Shown here: positions 30,446 to 39,181 of the stretch, piece after piece
How the letters are laid out: every line of letters begins with the position of its first letter
Numbering within the stretch: the first letter of the stretch is position 1
From: Pseudomonas synxantha BG33R
GTDB taxonomy: Bacteria > Pseudomonadota > Gammaproteobacteria > Pseudomonadales > Pseudomonadaceae
Length of the DNA stretch: 64,000 nt
Reading direction: 5' to 3'
NCBI RefSeq assembly: GCF_000263715.2
Contig: NZ_CM001514.1
Coordinates: 4,033,674 to 4,097,673, forward strand
Position numbers and translations under genes: made by a program
Notes under the pieces: generated by a model
Databases searched by the model: none
What the model was told of the DNA's origin: nothing
Seen by the model: only the letters and a program-made list of their open reading frames with translations

Positions 30446-30464
30446 TGGCAGGCACAGTCAAGCC
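30446..30464 (+). promoter_or_regulatory. Candidate FeaR-like site in the oxygenase/aldehyde dehydrogenase promoter
   Basis: TGGCAGGCACAGTCAAGCC fits TGGCR-N9-AARCC, 59 bases before the aldehyde dehydrogenase ATG. Two more copies of the core GGCAGGCA lie just upstream (about 30397 and 30425), so this divergent region may hold an array of half-sites. Confidence 0.45.
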
Positions 30465-30522
30465 GCTTATCGGTGCGTTGGTTACCCTCGGGTTTTCTTT
30501 TGTGAACTGCCAGGAACCTGCC

Positions 30523-32010
30523 ATGAGCGATATCCCGTTGCTGCCTCAAGTCGAAGCCTTTTTGCGTCGCCGCCATGGGCTGTTTATCGACGGTGTCAGC
30601 GTGCGCAGCCACGCCGATCAAACCCTGAACGTCATCAACCCTGCCACCGGGCAGGTAATCGCCGAAGTGGCCGACGCTGACCTGGCGGATATCGACGCCG
30701 CGGTCGCTTGCGCCAACCGTGGTTTCCAGCAATGGTCCCAGGCCGCGCCCGCGATCCGCGGCAACGTGCTACTCAAACTGGCCGATCTGCTGGAACAGCA
30801 CCGTGAAGAACTGGCGCAGATCGAAACCTGCCAGTCGGGCAAGATCATCCAGATCTCCCGCGCCTTCGAGGTCGATCAGGCCGCGCATTTCCTGCGTTAC
30901 TACGCCGGCTGGGCCACCAAGCTCAGCGGCCAAACGCTGACCCCATCACTGCCGTCGTTCAATGGCGAGCGCTACACCGCCTTTACCCTGCGCGAGCCGG
31001 TGGGCGTGGTGGTTGGCATCGTGCCGTGGAATTTCTCGACCATGATCGCCATCTGGAAACTCGCCTCGGCGCTGGTGACCGGCTGCAGCATCATCATCAA
31101 GCCCAGCGAATTCACGCCGCTGACCCTGCTGCGCATCGCTGAACTGGCCATCGACGCCGGGCTACCGGCGGGTGTGCTGAATGTGCTGACCGGCGGCGGA
31201 CATGTCGGCAAGGGGCTGGTGGAACACCCCGGCACCCATAAAGTGTCCTTCACCGGCTCAGTGCCCACCGGCATCGCCGTCGGCCGCAGCGCCATGGGCG
31301 CCGGCCTCACCCGTGCAACCCTGGAACTGGGTGGCAAGAATGCCGCCGGCTTCCTGCCCGATATGGACGTGGACAAGGCAGTGGACGGCATCATCGAAGC
31401 GGGCTTCTTGCATTCGGGGCAAATCTGCGCGGCGGCCGAACGCTTTTTCGTGCACCGCTCGCAAATCGACGCCGTGCTGGAAAAACTCAAGACGCGCCTC
31501 GGCCGCCTGAATATCGGCTCACCGCTGGACGAACACACCGAATTCGGCCCGGTCACACACCAGCAGCACCAGCACAAACTGCTCGGCTACTTCAACCAGG
31601 CTCGCGCCGAAAACAACACGATCATCCACGGCGGCCACCTTATCGACCGGCCTGGTTGCTACGTCGAACCCACGGTGATCCTCGCCAACCACCTGCACGA
31701 CACCCTGCTCAATGAGGAAACCTTCGGCCCTATCGCCACCTTCCTGCCCTACGATGACGAAGAAGAACTGCTGGCGCTGATGAACCACGGGCCCTACGGG
31801 TTGAGCGCCAGCCTGTGGACCAACGACCTGGGCAAGGCCCTGCGCATGATCCCGGCGATCAAGGCAGGCACCTTGTGGGTGAACATGCACACCTTGCTCG
31901 ACCCGGCAGTGCCGTTTGGTGGGTGCCGGTCTTCGGGGGTTGGGCGGGAGTTTGGCAGTGCGTTTATTGAGGATTACACCGAGCTCAAGTCGGTGATGAT
32001 TCGGTATTGA
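30523..32010 (+). CDS. Aldehyde dehydrogenase, (hydroxy)phenylacetaldehyde type
   Basis: A 495-residue NAD-dependent aldehyde dehydrogenase. It has VSFTGSVPTG, TLELGGKNAA (general-base Glu) and HSGQICAAAERFF, where the cysteine is the nucleophile, and ends with PFGGCRSSGVGREFG. It is closest in pattern to phenylacetaldehyde dehydrogenases (FeaB/PeaE). In this cluster it would convert 4-hydroxyphenylacetaldehyde from the amine oxidase into 4-hydroxyphenylacetate, feeding the hydroxylase and hpa genes. The ATG at 30523 follows AGGA; the frame is open further upstream without ribosome-site support. Confidence 0.9.
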   Translation: MSDIPLLPQVEAFLRRRHGLFIDGVSVRSHADQTLNVINPATGQVIAEVADADLADIDAAVACANRGFQQWSQAAPAIRGNVLLKLADLLEQHREELAQIETCQSGKIIQISRAFEVDQAAHFLRYYAGWATKLSGQTLTPSLPSFNGERYTAFTLREPVGVVVGIVPWNFSTMIAIWKLASALVTGCSIIIKPSEFTPLTLLRIAELAIDAGLPAGVLNVLTGGGHVGKGLVEHPGTHKVSFTGSVPTGIAVGRSAMGAGLTRATLELGGKNAAGFLPDMDVDKAVDGIIEAGFLHSGQICAAAERFFVHRSQIDAVLEKLKTRLGRLNIGSPLDEHTEFGPVTHQQHQHKLLGYFNQARAENNTIIHGGHLIDRPGCYVEPTVILANHLHDTLLNEETFGPIATFLPYDDEEELLALMNHGPYGLSASLWTNDLGKALRMIPAIKAGTLWVNMHTLLDPAVPFGGCRSSGVGREFGSAFIEDYTELKSVMIRY

Positions 32011-32050
32011 TTGGGGGGGTAGTGCACATCTGGTTTGGTGTACACCGCCC

Positions 32051-32091
32051 CCTCCCACATTTGGATCGCATTGCATCAGTGAGATAGCTGT
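32051..32091. repeat. Half-REP plus 41-base direct repeat, left copy
   Basis: A CCTCCCACATTTGGATCGC... segment that recurs at 32777-32817 with 4 differences in 41 bases. The two copies flank the RidA-like gene and a REPIN. The 5' part is a solitary REP arm (CCGCCCCCTCCCACA); the remaining 30 bases are not part of the usual REP core. Confidence 0.7.
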
Positions 32092-32132
32092 CTTTGTCAG
32101 CCACTACTTGCTGCTTTCAAAAAAGCACTCGC

Positions 32133-32537
32133 CTAACTGAACGGAACCACCGCCTCTGCCTCCACCTCGATCAACCATTCCGGCAACGACAACCCACTGA
32201 CCATAATCCACGAAGACGGCGGCGGGTTGTGTGCGAAGCGCTGACGCAGAGCCTCAGCAATCGGCTCCTGCTGATCTCGTGCAGTTTCGACGATATACAA
32301 CCGCAGCATGATCACATGGGACAGATCGCCCCCCACCTCGGCCAGCACTTTTTCGACATTGTCCAATGCCGTGGCCGTCTGCTCGGCAATGCCTGGGCCC
32401 ACCGTGCGCTCTTGAGCATCCACGCCCACCTGCCCGGAAAGCATGATCCGCCGACCATCCGGCACTTCCATGGCCTGGCTGAAACCGTATTGCAGGGAGT
32501 TGAATACCGTCGTGGGATTAATAACCTTTCGTTGCAT
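32133..32537 (-). CDS. RidA (YjgF/UK114) family protein lacking the usual catalytic arginine
   Basis: A 134-residue RidA-fold protein with the family pattern LSGQVGVDAQ...TALDNVEKVLAEVGGDLSHVIMLRLYIVE. The arginine of the PAR(S/T) motif that RidA imine deaminases use is replaced (PPPSSWIMV). It therefore probably belongs to an Rid subgroup without imine-hydrolysing activity. The ATG at 32537 follows AAGGA. It converges on the aldehyde dehydrogenase and could be an auxiliary to amine catabolism, but it is flanked by repeats and may be an independent insertion. Confidence 0.82.
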   Translation of the reverse strand: MQRKVINPTTVFNSLQYGFSQAMEVPDGRRIMLSGQVGVDAQERTVGPGIAEQTATALDNVEKVLAEVGGDLSHVIMLRLYIVETARDQQEPIAEALRQRFAHNPPPSSWIMVSGLSLPEWLIEVEAEAVVPFS

Positions 32538-32680
32538 GACCAATCCTTGTTTGTCAGTAGGAAGACAAGGCTAACCCAGAGAAACTGCCCACACTGACGG
32601 TTCAACATCCAGCAACATGTTCATGGATGAAGCGCTGGCCTGATGAATAAACGCAAATTCAACAAGCAATGACGTTCCTA

Positions 32681-32785
32681 TGTGGGAGGGGGCTTGCTCC
32701 CGATGAGGTAGTGTCAATCAATACATCTGTGACTGACCCACCGCCATCGGGGGCAAGTCGAATCGTCGCACCGCCCCTCCCACAT
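32681..32785. repeat. REPIN doublet with the same 16-base variant arm
   Basis: Left arm TGTGGGAGGGGGCTTGCTCCCG; right arm GGGGGCAAG, then the variant block TCGAATCGTCGCACCG at 32758-32773, then CCCCTCCCACAT. The right arm is nearly identical to that at 23860-23897, while the spacer between arms differs. Confidence 0.85.
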
Positions 32786-32836
32786 TTTGATCTCACTGCA
32801 TCAGTGAGGTAGCTGTGCCTGGGAGCGCGGGCCAGG

Positions 32837-33769
32837 CTACCAGGTGCCCATCGTCAGGCTGTGCGGTGAAAACTCTGCGAACTGCCAGCGCAGTGCCAAG
32901 GCTGCCGGACGGCGGACCACGTGCTCCACCGTCACCGTCCACAAGCGCTGCGCGCCCTCAAACTCGGCCACTGGCGGCCCGCTGAGAATCAACGATGTAC
33001 GCCCCGCCACTTGCAGCACGTCGCCCGTCTCAAAATCCACAAACAGCAACCCCGCTACCGGGTTGGCGTGCAGGTTACCGAGGGTGTTGAAGAACAGGTT
33101 GCCGGCAAAATCGGGAATGGTCAGCACGTTGCCTTCTACCCGCACAAACCCCGTGTTGCCGCCGCGATGGGAAACGTCCACCGAGCGTTCGCCGTGCTGG
33201 TCCACGTAGCTGGCGACGAAGAAGGTGTCAGCGTTGCGGATCAGCGTTTGGGCGGCGGCGTCCAGGCTGGTGCTGCGCTCCGCTGTATCGCCAGGTTTGC
33301 GCGCAATCCCAGCGACAGGCCGCAGTTGGATGTACTTGGGGCAGTTGCCGAAGGTGTGCACCACGTTCACCGCAAAGCCGTCATGATCCAGCGCTCCGAT
33401 CCGACCGTTCATGCGGTTGCGACGCCGGGTGCCGAGGTCGATGCCCAGCAGGCCAACGGACGCGCCACGAGTGATGCCAGCCCAGGCCGGGTCGCTTCTG
33501 GCGGGCAGGCTGTCGATTTGCAGCGCCTGTGGATCCGGTGAATGGGCAAACCCTGGCGCGCCCTCCAGCATGGTCGCCCAGGGGATACCCTGTTCGTCCA
33601 CCACACCCAGAATGAGGTAAGGCAACAACGGATAAAAATCACGATGCTGCTCGGGCAAATAATCACGAATGACCTTCGGCCCAATCATGGCCATGCGTTC
33701 GGCGACGCCTGCACTTTCCTGCAATTGCCGTTCGCCGACATGCCAAGGGGATTGTTCGATCGAGTTCAT
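32837..33769 (-). CDS. Pyridoxamine 5'-phosphate oxidase-like FMN-binding protein
   Basis: A 310-residue protein of the PNPOx-like split-barrel class that occurs with flavohaemoprotein-type oxidoreductases. Two related halves are visible. The second has ADTFFVASYVDQHGERSVDVSHRGGNTGFVRVEGNVLTIPDFAGNLFFNTLGNLHANPVAGLLFVDFETGD, the flavin-binding part. The ATG at 33769 follows AGAGGTG; a GTG nine bases upstream is less likely. No partner gene is adjacent: the nearest upstream genes are LysR regulators. Substrate unknown. Confidence 0.8.
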   Translation of the reverse strand: MNSIEQSPWHVGERQLQESAGVAERMAMIGPKVIRDYLPEQHRDFYPLLPYLILGVVDEQGIPWATMLEGAPGFAHSPDPQALQIDSLPARSDPAWAGITRGASVGLLGIDLGTRRRNRMNGRIGALDHDGFAVNVVHTFGNCPKYIQLRPVAGIARKPGDTAERSTSLDAAAQTLIRNADTFFVASYVDQHGERSVDVSHRGGNTGFVRVEGNVLTIPDFAGNLFFNTLGNLHANPVAGLLFVDFETGDVLQVAGRTSLILSGPPVAEFEGAQRLWTVTVEHVVRRPAALALRWQFAEFSPHSLTMGTW

Positions 33770-33848
33770 GGCGATCACCTCTGGTTGGATAACCGAATGC
33801 TGCGCCTACCCAACCCTGCAGAGAATGCCCACCCTGGGCAATCCACTA

Positions 33849-34733
33849 TTACGCCAACTGAAATGCCGGATGTTCGCGCAACGCGGTGACGCAGTAGTCG
33901 ACAAAACTGCGCACGCGCATCGGCGCATGGCGGCCTTCGCGGTAGATCACATGCACCGGCAGCGGCGGCATTTCAAAGGCCGGCAAGACACGACGCAGTT
34001 GGCCATTTATGAGGTGATCATGAACCGGATAACTGAGGCAACGAATCACCCCCGCGCCCTGCACCGCCGCATTGATCGCGCCTTGGACCGTGGCGCAACT
34101 GAGGCGGGCGCGGGCGTTGAGGGTGTAATGCAGGAAATCCCATCGCAGCGCTTCGGCGCTGGCAATCAGATGATGTTGCTTGAGGTCGGCCGGATGCCGG
34201 GGCTCGCCTTTGGCCGCCAAATACGTGGGGCTGGCGCACAGCAGGGTGCGCACCTGGCCGACCTGCCGTGCAATCAGCGACGAGTTGGGCAGCTCACCCA
34301 CCCACACCGCCACGTCAAACCCCTCTTCGTGCAGGTTGGGGTAATAGTCGTGGTAGTTAGCAGTGACACGCACCGCCGGATAGCGATCCATGTAGCCGGC
34401 CAGCAATGGCGCCATGACATAGCGACTGAACAACAACGGCAGGCATATCCGCAGGTTGCCCTGGGCGTGCACATGGGCGCCGTTGGCCGAGGCTTCGGCC
34501 GCATCCACCGCTGCCAGCAGGCGTACACAGTCGGCAAGATAAGCCTGGCCTGCATCGGTGAGGTTGACCCCGCGTGTGCTGCGCTGCAGCAACACCACCC
34601 GCAGGCGTGCCTCCAGGCGCGCAACCGCACGTACCAGGGTCGGGCCGGAGACCTGGGCACGGCGTGCCGCCGACGCCAGGCTGGGTTGCCCGGCCAGCGC
34701 GACAAACAGCTGCATATCGCGAAAGCGCTCCAT
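33849..34733 (-). CDS. LysR-family regulator (second of a coupled pair)
   Basis: A 294-residue LysR regulator. The N-terminal winged helix-turn-helix (about 5-60: LASAARRAQVSGPTLVRAVARLEARL) is followed by a substrate-binding domain. The ATG overlaps the TGA of the upstream LysR gene (ATGA), so the two are translated as a coupled pair. The proteins are clear paralogues along their whole length but diverged. Its helix-turn-helix has GPTLVRAVARLE instead of the more usual PPSVTRAIAAME, so DNA specificity probably differs. Target unknown. Confidence 0.88.
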   Translation of the reverse strand: MERFRDMQLFVALAGQPSLASAARRAQVSGPTLVRAVARLEARLRVVLLQRSTRGVNLTDAGQAYLADCVRLLAAVDAAEASANGAHVHAQGNLRICLPLLFSRYVMAPLLAGYMDRYPAVRVTANYHDYYPNLHEEGFDVAVWVGELPNSSLIARQVGQVRTLLCASPTYLAAKGEPRHPADLKQHHLIASAEALRWDFLHYTLNARARLSCATVQGAINAAVQGAGVIRCLSYPVHDHLINGQLRRVLPAFEMPPLPVHVIYREGRHAPMRVRSFVDYCVTALREHPAFQLA

Positions 34734-35653
34734 CAGGTGCGCCGCTTCGTCGCCGGGTTCAGGGCCGGGTCCTGCCCGAGGCGATGGCTTAAGAAATCCA
34801 CAAAGGTATTGACCTTGGCCGGTATGCGACCGTTTTGCTGGAACACCACGTGGATCGGCAGCGGCGCCGGTTCGAAAGCCTCCAGCACCAGCTCCAGCTC
34901 ACCCGCCGCCACCGCTGCCGCCACCTGATAGGACAGCACCCGCGTCATGCCCCAGCCCAGCCGCGCCAGGTTGATCGCGGCATTATTGGCCGTGACGATC
35001 AGGCGTGGCTCAATGGGTACCTTGAGTGGCCGCCCGGCGTCGACGAACGTCCATTCACTGACCAGTTGGCTGGACGATGAGGAGACGATCCTGGCTTCCC
35101 GCAATTGCTCAGGCCGCTGCGGGCGCCCATGTTGGTCCAGATAAGCCGGCGATGCGCACACCACCCGGCGCACTTCGCCGACCTTGATCGCCTGCTGCCC
35201 GGGTTCGTGCAGATGGCCGATACGCACCGCTACATCGACGCCTTCATCGGCCATATTGACCACACGGTCGACCAGCAAGGCACTGATGTTCACCAGGGGG
35301 AACTGGTCCAGGTACTCCCCCAGCACAGGCGCCACATACAGCTCGCCAAACAGCACCGGTGCGGTCACTGTCAGGTGACCGCCGGGGATGGAGTAACTGC
35401 CCGCTGCCGCTTCCTCGGCCTCTTCCAATTCGGCGAGGATGCGCCGGCAATCTTCCAGGTAACGCTGGCCGGCTTCGGTCAGGTGCAGGCTGCGCGTGGT
35501 GCGCGCCAGCAGTTGCGTACCGATGCGCTGCTCCATAGCGGCAATGGCGCGGGTCACGCTGGGTGGCGAGGTCTTCAGGCGGCGCGCAGCAGCGGCAAAC
35601 CCCTCCTCCTCGGCCACCGCCAGGAACACCTGCATTTCATGAAATCGGTCCAT
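34733..35653 (-). CDS. LysR-family regulator (first of a coupled pair)
   Basis: A 306-residue LysR regulator with helix-turn-helix at about 17-47 (FAAAARRLKTSPPSVTRAIAAMEQRIGTQLLARTTRSLHLTEAG) and effector domain to residue 290. The ATG at 35653 (MDRFHEMQVF) follows AAGGG; upstream in-frame sequence lacks family pattern. It is separated by only 16 bases from the GST gene upstream on the same strand. GST-LysR-LysR therefore look like one leftward transcription unit. Confidence 0.88.
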   Translation of the reverse strand: MDRFHEMQVFLAVAEEEGFAAAARRLKTSPPSVTRAIAAMEQRIGTQLLARTTRSLHLTEAGQRYLEDCRRILAELEEAEEAAAGSYSIPGGHLTVTAPVLFGELYVAPVLGEYLDQFPLVNISALLVDRVVNMADEGVDVAVRIGHLHEPGQQAIKVGEVRRVVCASPAYLDQHGRPQRPEQLREARIVSSSSSQLVSEWTFVDAGRPLKVPIEPRLIVTANNAAINLARLGWGMTRVLSYQVAAAVAAGELELVLEAFEPAPLPIHVVFQQNGRIPAKVNTFVDFLSHRLGQDPALNPATKRRT

Positions 35654-35669
35654 CGGCATCCCTTGATCG

Positions 35670-36296
35670 TTACTGTGATTGCAGCCCCACCGCCGTGCGC
35701 GGCATAGCGATAAACCCCGGCAAGGCTTCGATACTGGCAAGCCAGGCACGCACCTCAGGGTAGTCGGCCAGCGACACGTTGCCTTCCGGCGCATGGGCCA
35801 CGTAGGTGTAGAACGCGATATCGGCAATGCTTGGCTGATCGCTGGCCAGAAAGCGGCTCTCGCCCAGCTGCTGCTCCATCACGTTCAGCAGGGCATAGGC
35901 TCGGTTGATCGCGCTGACAGTGTCCACCTCGGCGCCAAACACCGTGGCCAAGCGCGCCGTGGCGGGCCCAGCATGGAGTTGACCAGCGGCGGCTGAGAGC
36001 CAGCGTTGGACCCGCGCTTGCCCGATGGGGTCGCTTGGCAACCACTGCCCTTTGCCATAGGTACTGGCAAGGTAGACCAGAATCGCATTGGAGTCGGCCA
36101 GCACAGTGCCGGCGTCGTCGATCACCGGCACCTGTCCGAAGCTGTTGAAGTTGGCGATGAACGCAGGTGCTTTGTGAGCGCCTTGTTTGAGGTCCACGAG
36201 GATGAATTCAGTCGGCAGATCCAACAGGGACAACATCAGCTCGACTCTGTGGGAGTGGCCAGACAAGGGAAAACCATACAGTTTGATAGCAGGCAT
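35670..36296 (-). CDS. Glutathione S-transferase family protein
   Basis: A 208-residue GST. The thioredoxin-like N-domain has KLYGFPLSGHSHRVELML (Ser in the position of the GSH-activating residue), FGQVPVIDDAGTVLADSNAILVYLA (cis-proline and the gamma-glutamyl-binding DSNAI). The helical C-domain contains PSIADIAFYTYVAHA, the N-capping box. It conjugates or otherwise uses glutathione on an unknown electrophile. The ATG follows GGAG. It marks the last gene of typical composition before the AT-rich island. Confidence 0.9.
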   Translation of the reverse strand: MPAIKLYGFPLSGHSHRVELMLSLLDLPTEFILVDLKQGAHKAPAFIANFNSFGQVPVIDDAGTVLADSNAILVYLASTYGKGQWLPSDPIGQARVQRWLSAAAGQLHAGPATARLATVFGAEVDTVSAINRAYALLNVMEQQLGESRFLASDQPSIADIAFYTYVAHAPEGNVSLADYPEVRAWLASIEALPGFIAMPRTAVGLQSQ

Positions 36297-36436
36297 GAAA
36301 GACTCCAGATCGTTGTCGACCGAGTATTCGCGTCGAGGGAAGCGATCTTCTTATGGGCAACCCTGCGATGGAATCACCAGATTGTGCAATCCAGCATTTC
36401 ACAGAATGAAACAATGAGGTGATCCCTGGCGAACGG

Positions 36437-37684
36437 CTACCTCTCCGCCAGATAAGCCCCCTGCCATTCAAGTATGCGAATCTGGTGGTAATCTGCCTCG
36501 AGCACGGCGGGGTCTTCATGTACCAGATACACCGTGCCCGGCTGACTGAAAACATCCTGCGTCACGCCGATCTGCTGGCCGTCCTCAACGTAAAACACTG
36601 CTTCGAAAAACGACTCAAGCTTGAGTAACTCCCTCAAGAACCCATCTTTTTCAAAACGCCCCTCTGAGCGGTTTATCAAGCAAACATTGTAGGTATGTTG
36701 CAGACGCTGATAATTGATCTTCCTCGCCAGTTGTTGTTCAAATAACTCAGGCTGCATGAGGGATAAAACCACAGCATCGATCTGACCAAGGCCAGTAGTT
36801 ACCTTTGAAACCCCAGGCCGAAGAATGCCGTCAGTGCGGGCAGCAATTTCCACCAGTTTCGGACCGTCTTCAGTAAACATAATCTCCGCATGGCTAGGCC
36901 CATTTCGGATCCCCAGGCACTGCACCACTGCTCGTGTGTATTGGACCAGAATCGGATAAACCATCGAATCGGGCCCAATCAGTTCGTCAATGTCATAGAG
37001 TACGCCGCCGGTCGGCGTTCGCTGCTTTCGATAACGGACGACTTCAGTGACGAGTTGTTGCCCGTCGAGCGATACCATGTTCACCACATACTCCAGTCCC
37101 GCCAGGTATTCCTGAATCAGGACCCGCGTGTTAGGTATATTTAGCTTGTTGGTCGTTCCTAACAGGCGCTCCATAGCAGCTTTGCACGCGCACATATCCT
37201 CGCAAATAGACACCCCATCGGCGCCTGCGCTCTCGAGGGGTTTGATGACCACAGGAAAACGTCCGTGTTCATCGATCCACTCTTGTGCAGGACGCCAACT
37301 ATCAGTAATGAACTGCCTTGCGGCCGGCAACTGCGCCTGGGTAATGCAATGGATCATTTCGTACTTGTTTCGACGTGCGTTAGTTTTGTCGAAATCATTG
37401 CGATAAGGCAGCTGCAGTTGCTCATTCAGCTCGTCAGCCAGAAGCACACCCGTTTCTGCACCCGCGAGGATGAACTGTGGCATGAAGCGTTGGACTTCAG
37501 CCAAGGTCATTCCAAAATCGCTATTGACGATCATCTGCTCATAAAGCGTGCAATCAAAACCTTGATAATAATAGCCGTCCAGTGTTGCTGATGAAGCCAC
37601 ATGCACCAGCACGCAGCCATCGTCGTTCAATTGCTTCGCTAAAAATTTACCCGATGAGAACCCATCGACTATCACAATTTTCAT
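36437..37684 (-). CDS. ATP-grasp carboxylate-amine ligase of the AT-rich mini-cluster
   Basis: A 415-residue ATP-grasp enzyme of the amino-acid ligase type. A Rossmann-like N-domain (MKIVIVDGFSSGKFLAKQL) is followed by the grasp. It has FPVVIKPLESAGADGVSI with the ATP lysine (K148), IQEYLAGLEYVVNMV (E192), and the Mg/ATP residues in SHAEIMF (E267) and KLVEIAARTDG (E279, R283). Such enzymes join a carboxylic acid to an amine through an acyl phosphate, often making dipeptides. Its ATG overlaps the stop of the exporter gene (ATGA). It is the last gene of a PLP enzyme-PRTase-exporter-ligase operon; strongly AT-biased codon use suggests transfer. Substrates unknown. Confidence 0.85.
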   Translation of the reverse strand: MKIVIVDGFSSGKFLAKQLNDDGCVLVHVASSATLDGYYYQGFDCTLYEQMIVNSDFGMTLAEVQRFMPQFILAGAETGVLLADELNEQLQLPYRNDFDKTNARRNKYEMIHCITQAQLPAARQFITDSWRPAQEWIDEHGRFPVVIKPLESAGADGVSICEDMCACKAAMERLLGTTNKLNIPNTRVLIQEYLAGLEYVVNMVSLDGQQLVTEVVRYRKQRTPTGGVLYDIDELIGPDSMVYPILVQYTRAVVQCLGIRNGPSHAEIMFTEDGPKLVEIAARTDGILRPGVSKVTTGLGQIDAVVLSLMQPELFEQQLARKINYQRLQHTYNVCLINRSEGRFEKDGFLRELLKLESFFEAVFYVEDGQQIGVTQDVFSQPGTVYLVHEDPAVLEADYHQIRILEWQGAYLAER

Positions 37685-38598
37685 ACGATCTCCCGTTTCA
37701 GCGCATGCAACGACCTGAACGACAGCAAAAAGATGATGACTGTTACGGCTGAGAGGCTGGCTACAGAAAACCCAACTCTCGAATCCAGGTACTGGAACAA
37801 AAAAACGAACACAGGAAGCGTCAGCAATACCAGGGAAACGTGAATAGGCGTGAGGTAATAGATGGTTTTCTGAATCAGGTAAATCGGCAGCAAATGTCCG
37901 GCTATCACCAAGATAGCCATAGGCAGAACCCATCCACTATCGAGTAAAAAGCTGCCTCCTGTAGCAGGAATCGCAACGGCACAGACACCCACCATCGCGA
38001 TGTTTCTGACACCCAAAATCTCGTAGACCGACCATTGACGAGCGAACATCTCTTTAGAAAAAACCGTGTACATGACCGTGCCCAACGCGCACGTCAATAC
38101 GCTAACGATACCGAGCACCCGCTGCACAGCGGTGGTGGTGACTACACCGCTGTCCCCCGCAAGGGAATTGAACAACATCATCGCTACCGAGATGAGCACC
38201 AGCCATGAAACCACCGCATCGACTACGGCCACCTTCACGCTACGATTGGTCAGCAGGGAGACAATCAACGTGAGTGCAGGGCCGCAGGCTACGGAGGCGA
38301 CTCCCACTACTGCTGGCTCCAGATACCGGAGTGCGTAAAACAACCCGCCCCAATTGCACAGAACCGCAAGATTGATGATAACGATCAATCGCCATTGGGT
38401 TCTGAGCTTTGACCACAATGAATTGGGATTTCGATAAACCGCCCAAACACCAAAGACACAGGCTGACGTTGTAAAACAATAAAAAATAACGTTCAACGTG
38501 CTGATCGACTGCGTGACCAACGCAACATAAACATCGAATGCCGCACTGATCAAGCAAAACACCAAGCCGATAATTAACCCGGTTCGTTGCATCAACAT
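37681..38598 (-). CDS. EamA/DMT-superfamily exporter
   Basis: A 305-residue membrane protein with ten hydrophobic segments in two five-segment repeats, as in EamA-type drug/metabolite transporters. Short basic loops (YRNPNSLWSKLRTQWR near 55-70) separate the segments. It ends SFRSLHALKREIV. The ATG at 38598 is 22 bases after the phosphoribosyltransferase stop, behind GGTGG; its stop overlaps the ligase start. In an operon of small-molecule enzymes it most likely exports the product (inferred). AT-rich like its neighbours. Confidence 0.82.
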   Translation of the reverse strand: MLMQRTGLIIGLVFCLISAAFDVYVALVTQSISTLNVIFYCFTTSACVFGVWAVYRNPNSLWSKLRTQWRLIVIINLAVLCNWGGLFYALRYLEPAVVGVASVACGPALTLIVSLLTNRSVKVAVVDAVVSWLVLISVAMMLFNSLAGDSGVVTTTAVQRVLGIVSVLTCALGTVMYTVFSKEMFARQWSVYEILGVRNIAMVGVCAVAIPATGGSFLLDSGWVLPMAILVIAGHLLPIYLIQKTIYYLTPIHVSLVLLTLPVFVFLFQYLDSRVGFSVASLSAVTVIIFLLSFRSLHALKREIV

Positions 38599-38620
38599 TT
38601 AGCCACCCGCGCGCGCATTT

Positions 38621-39181
38621 TCATTCAACCGTTACTCGATCTTCGCTCACCAACACTTTCAAAATAGTTTTAACGGTAATCCCAGTCGCACCTACTACAT
38701 TCTCAACCCCAAAATTCCCAACCTTCTCTACAGCGCAGACAACATCTGCCACTTCACCACCCGCCCCTTTCACAGCGTCTACCAGCGCAATTACCGCACC
38801 GCCGGAACTTAGCGTATCGTCAATGATGATGACTCGATCGCCAACTTCGACGCCGTTGAGATACAACTGTCCCTTGTAGTATTCGGAGTCAATATCGACC
38901 ACTTGCTCATTGAAACCACCAAGACTGTAGGAATACCACCTGGCCATGGCTAAAGGTATACCCGTCAACAATGAGACCGTGGTTGCCAACGCGGCCCCCT
39001 TATCTTCCTCGGTGACAATTTTCGAAACGTCACGTTCCATGACTTTGATGATTTTATGCGCGACCTCAATTAAAACTTCCGGCCGCAAAGCAGGTATCTG
39101 ATCCGTAAACTCATTGACCGTAGTCAGAGATTTTCCAGATCTCACAACTTTAGCTTTTTTATAAATTTCTTCCAGCAACAT
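38621..39181 (-). CDS. Phosphoribosyltransferase, purine type
   Basis: A 186-residue type I phosphoribosyltransferase. The PRPP loop VIIIDDTLSSGGA spans about 118-130. A flexible-loop region near 81-100 and the preceding YKGQLYLNGVEVGDR resemble adenine and archaeal-type hypoxanthine enzymes. The ATG at 39181 (MLLEEIYKKAK) follows GAGGTG and overlaps the upstream PLP gene by 23 bases; further upstream in-frame sequence is overlap, not protein. It would move a base onto PRPP or run the reverse reaction. A salvage role is unlikely in this setting; a biosynthetic or self-protection role is inferred. Confidence 0.82.
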   Translation of the reverse strand: MLLEEIYKKAKVVRSGKSLTTVNEFTDQIPALRPEVLIEVAHKIIKVMERDVSKIVTEEDKGAALATTVSLLTGIPLAMARWYSYSLGGFNEQVVDIDSEYYKGQLYLNGVEVGDRVIIIDDTLSSGGAVIALVDAVKGAGGEVADVVCAVEKVGNFGVENVVGATGITVKTILKVLVSEDRVTVE

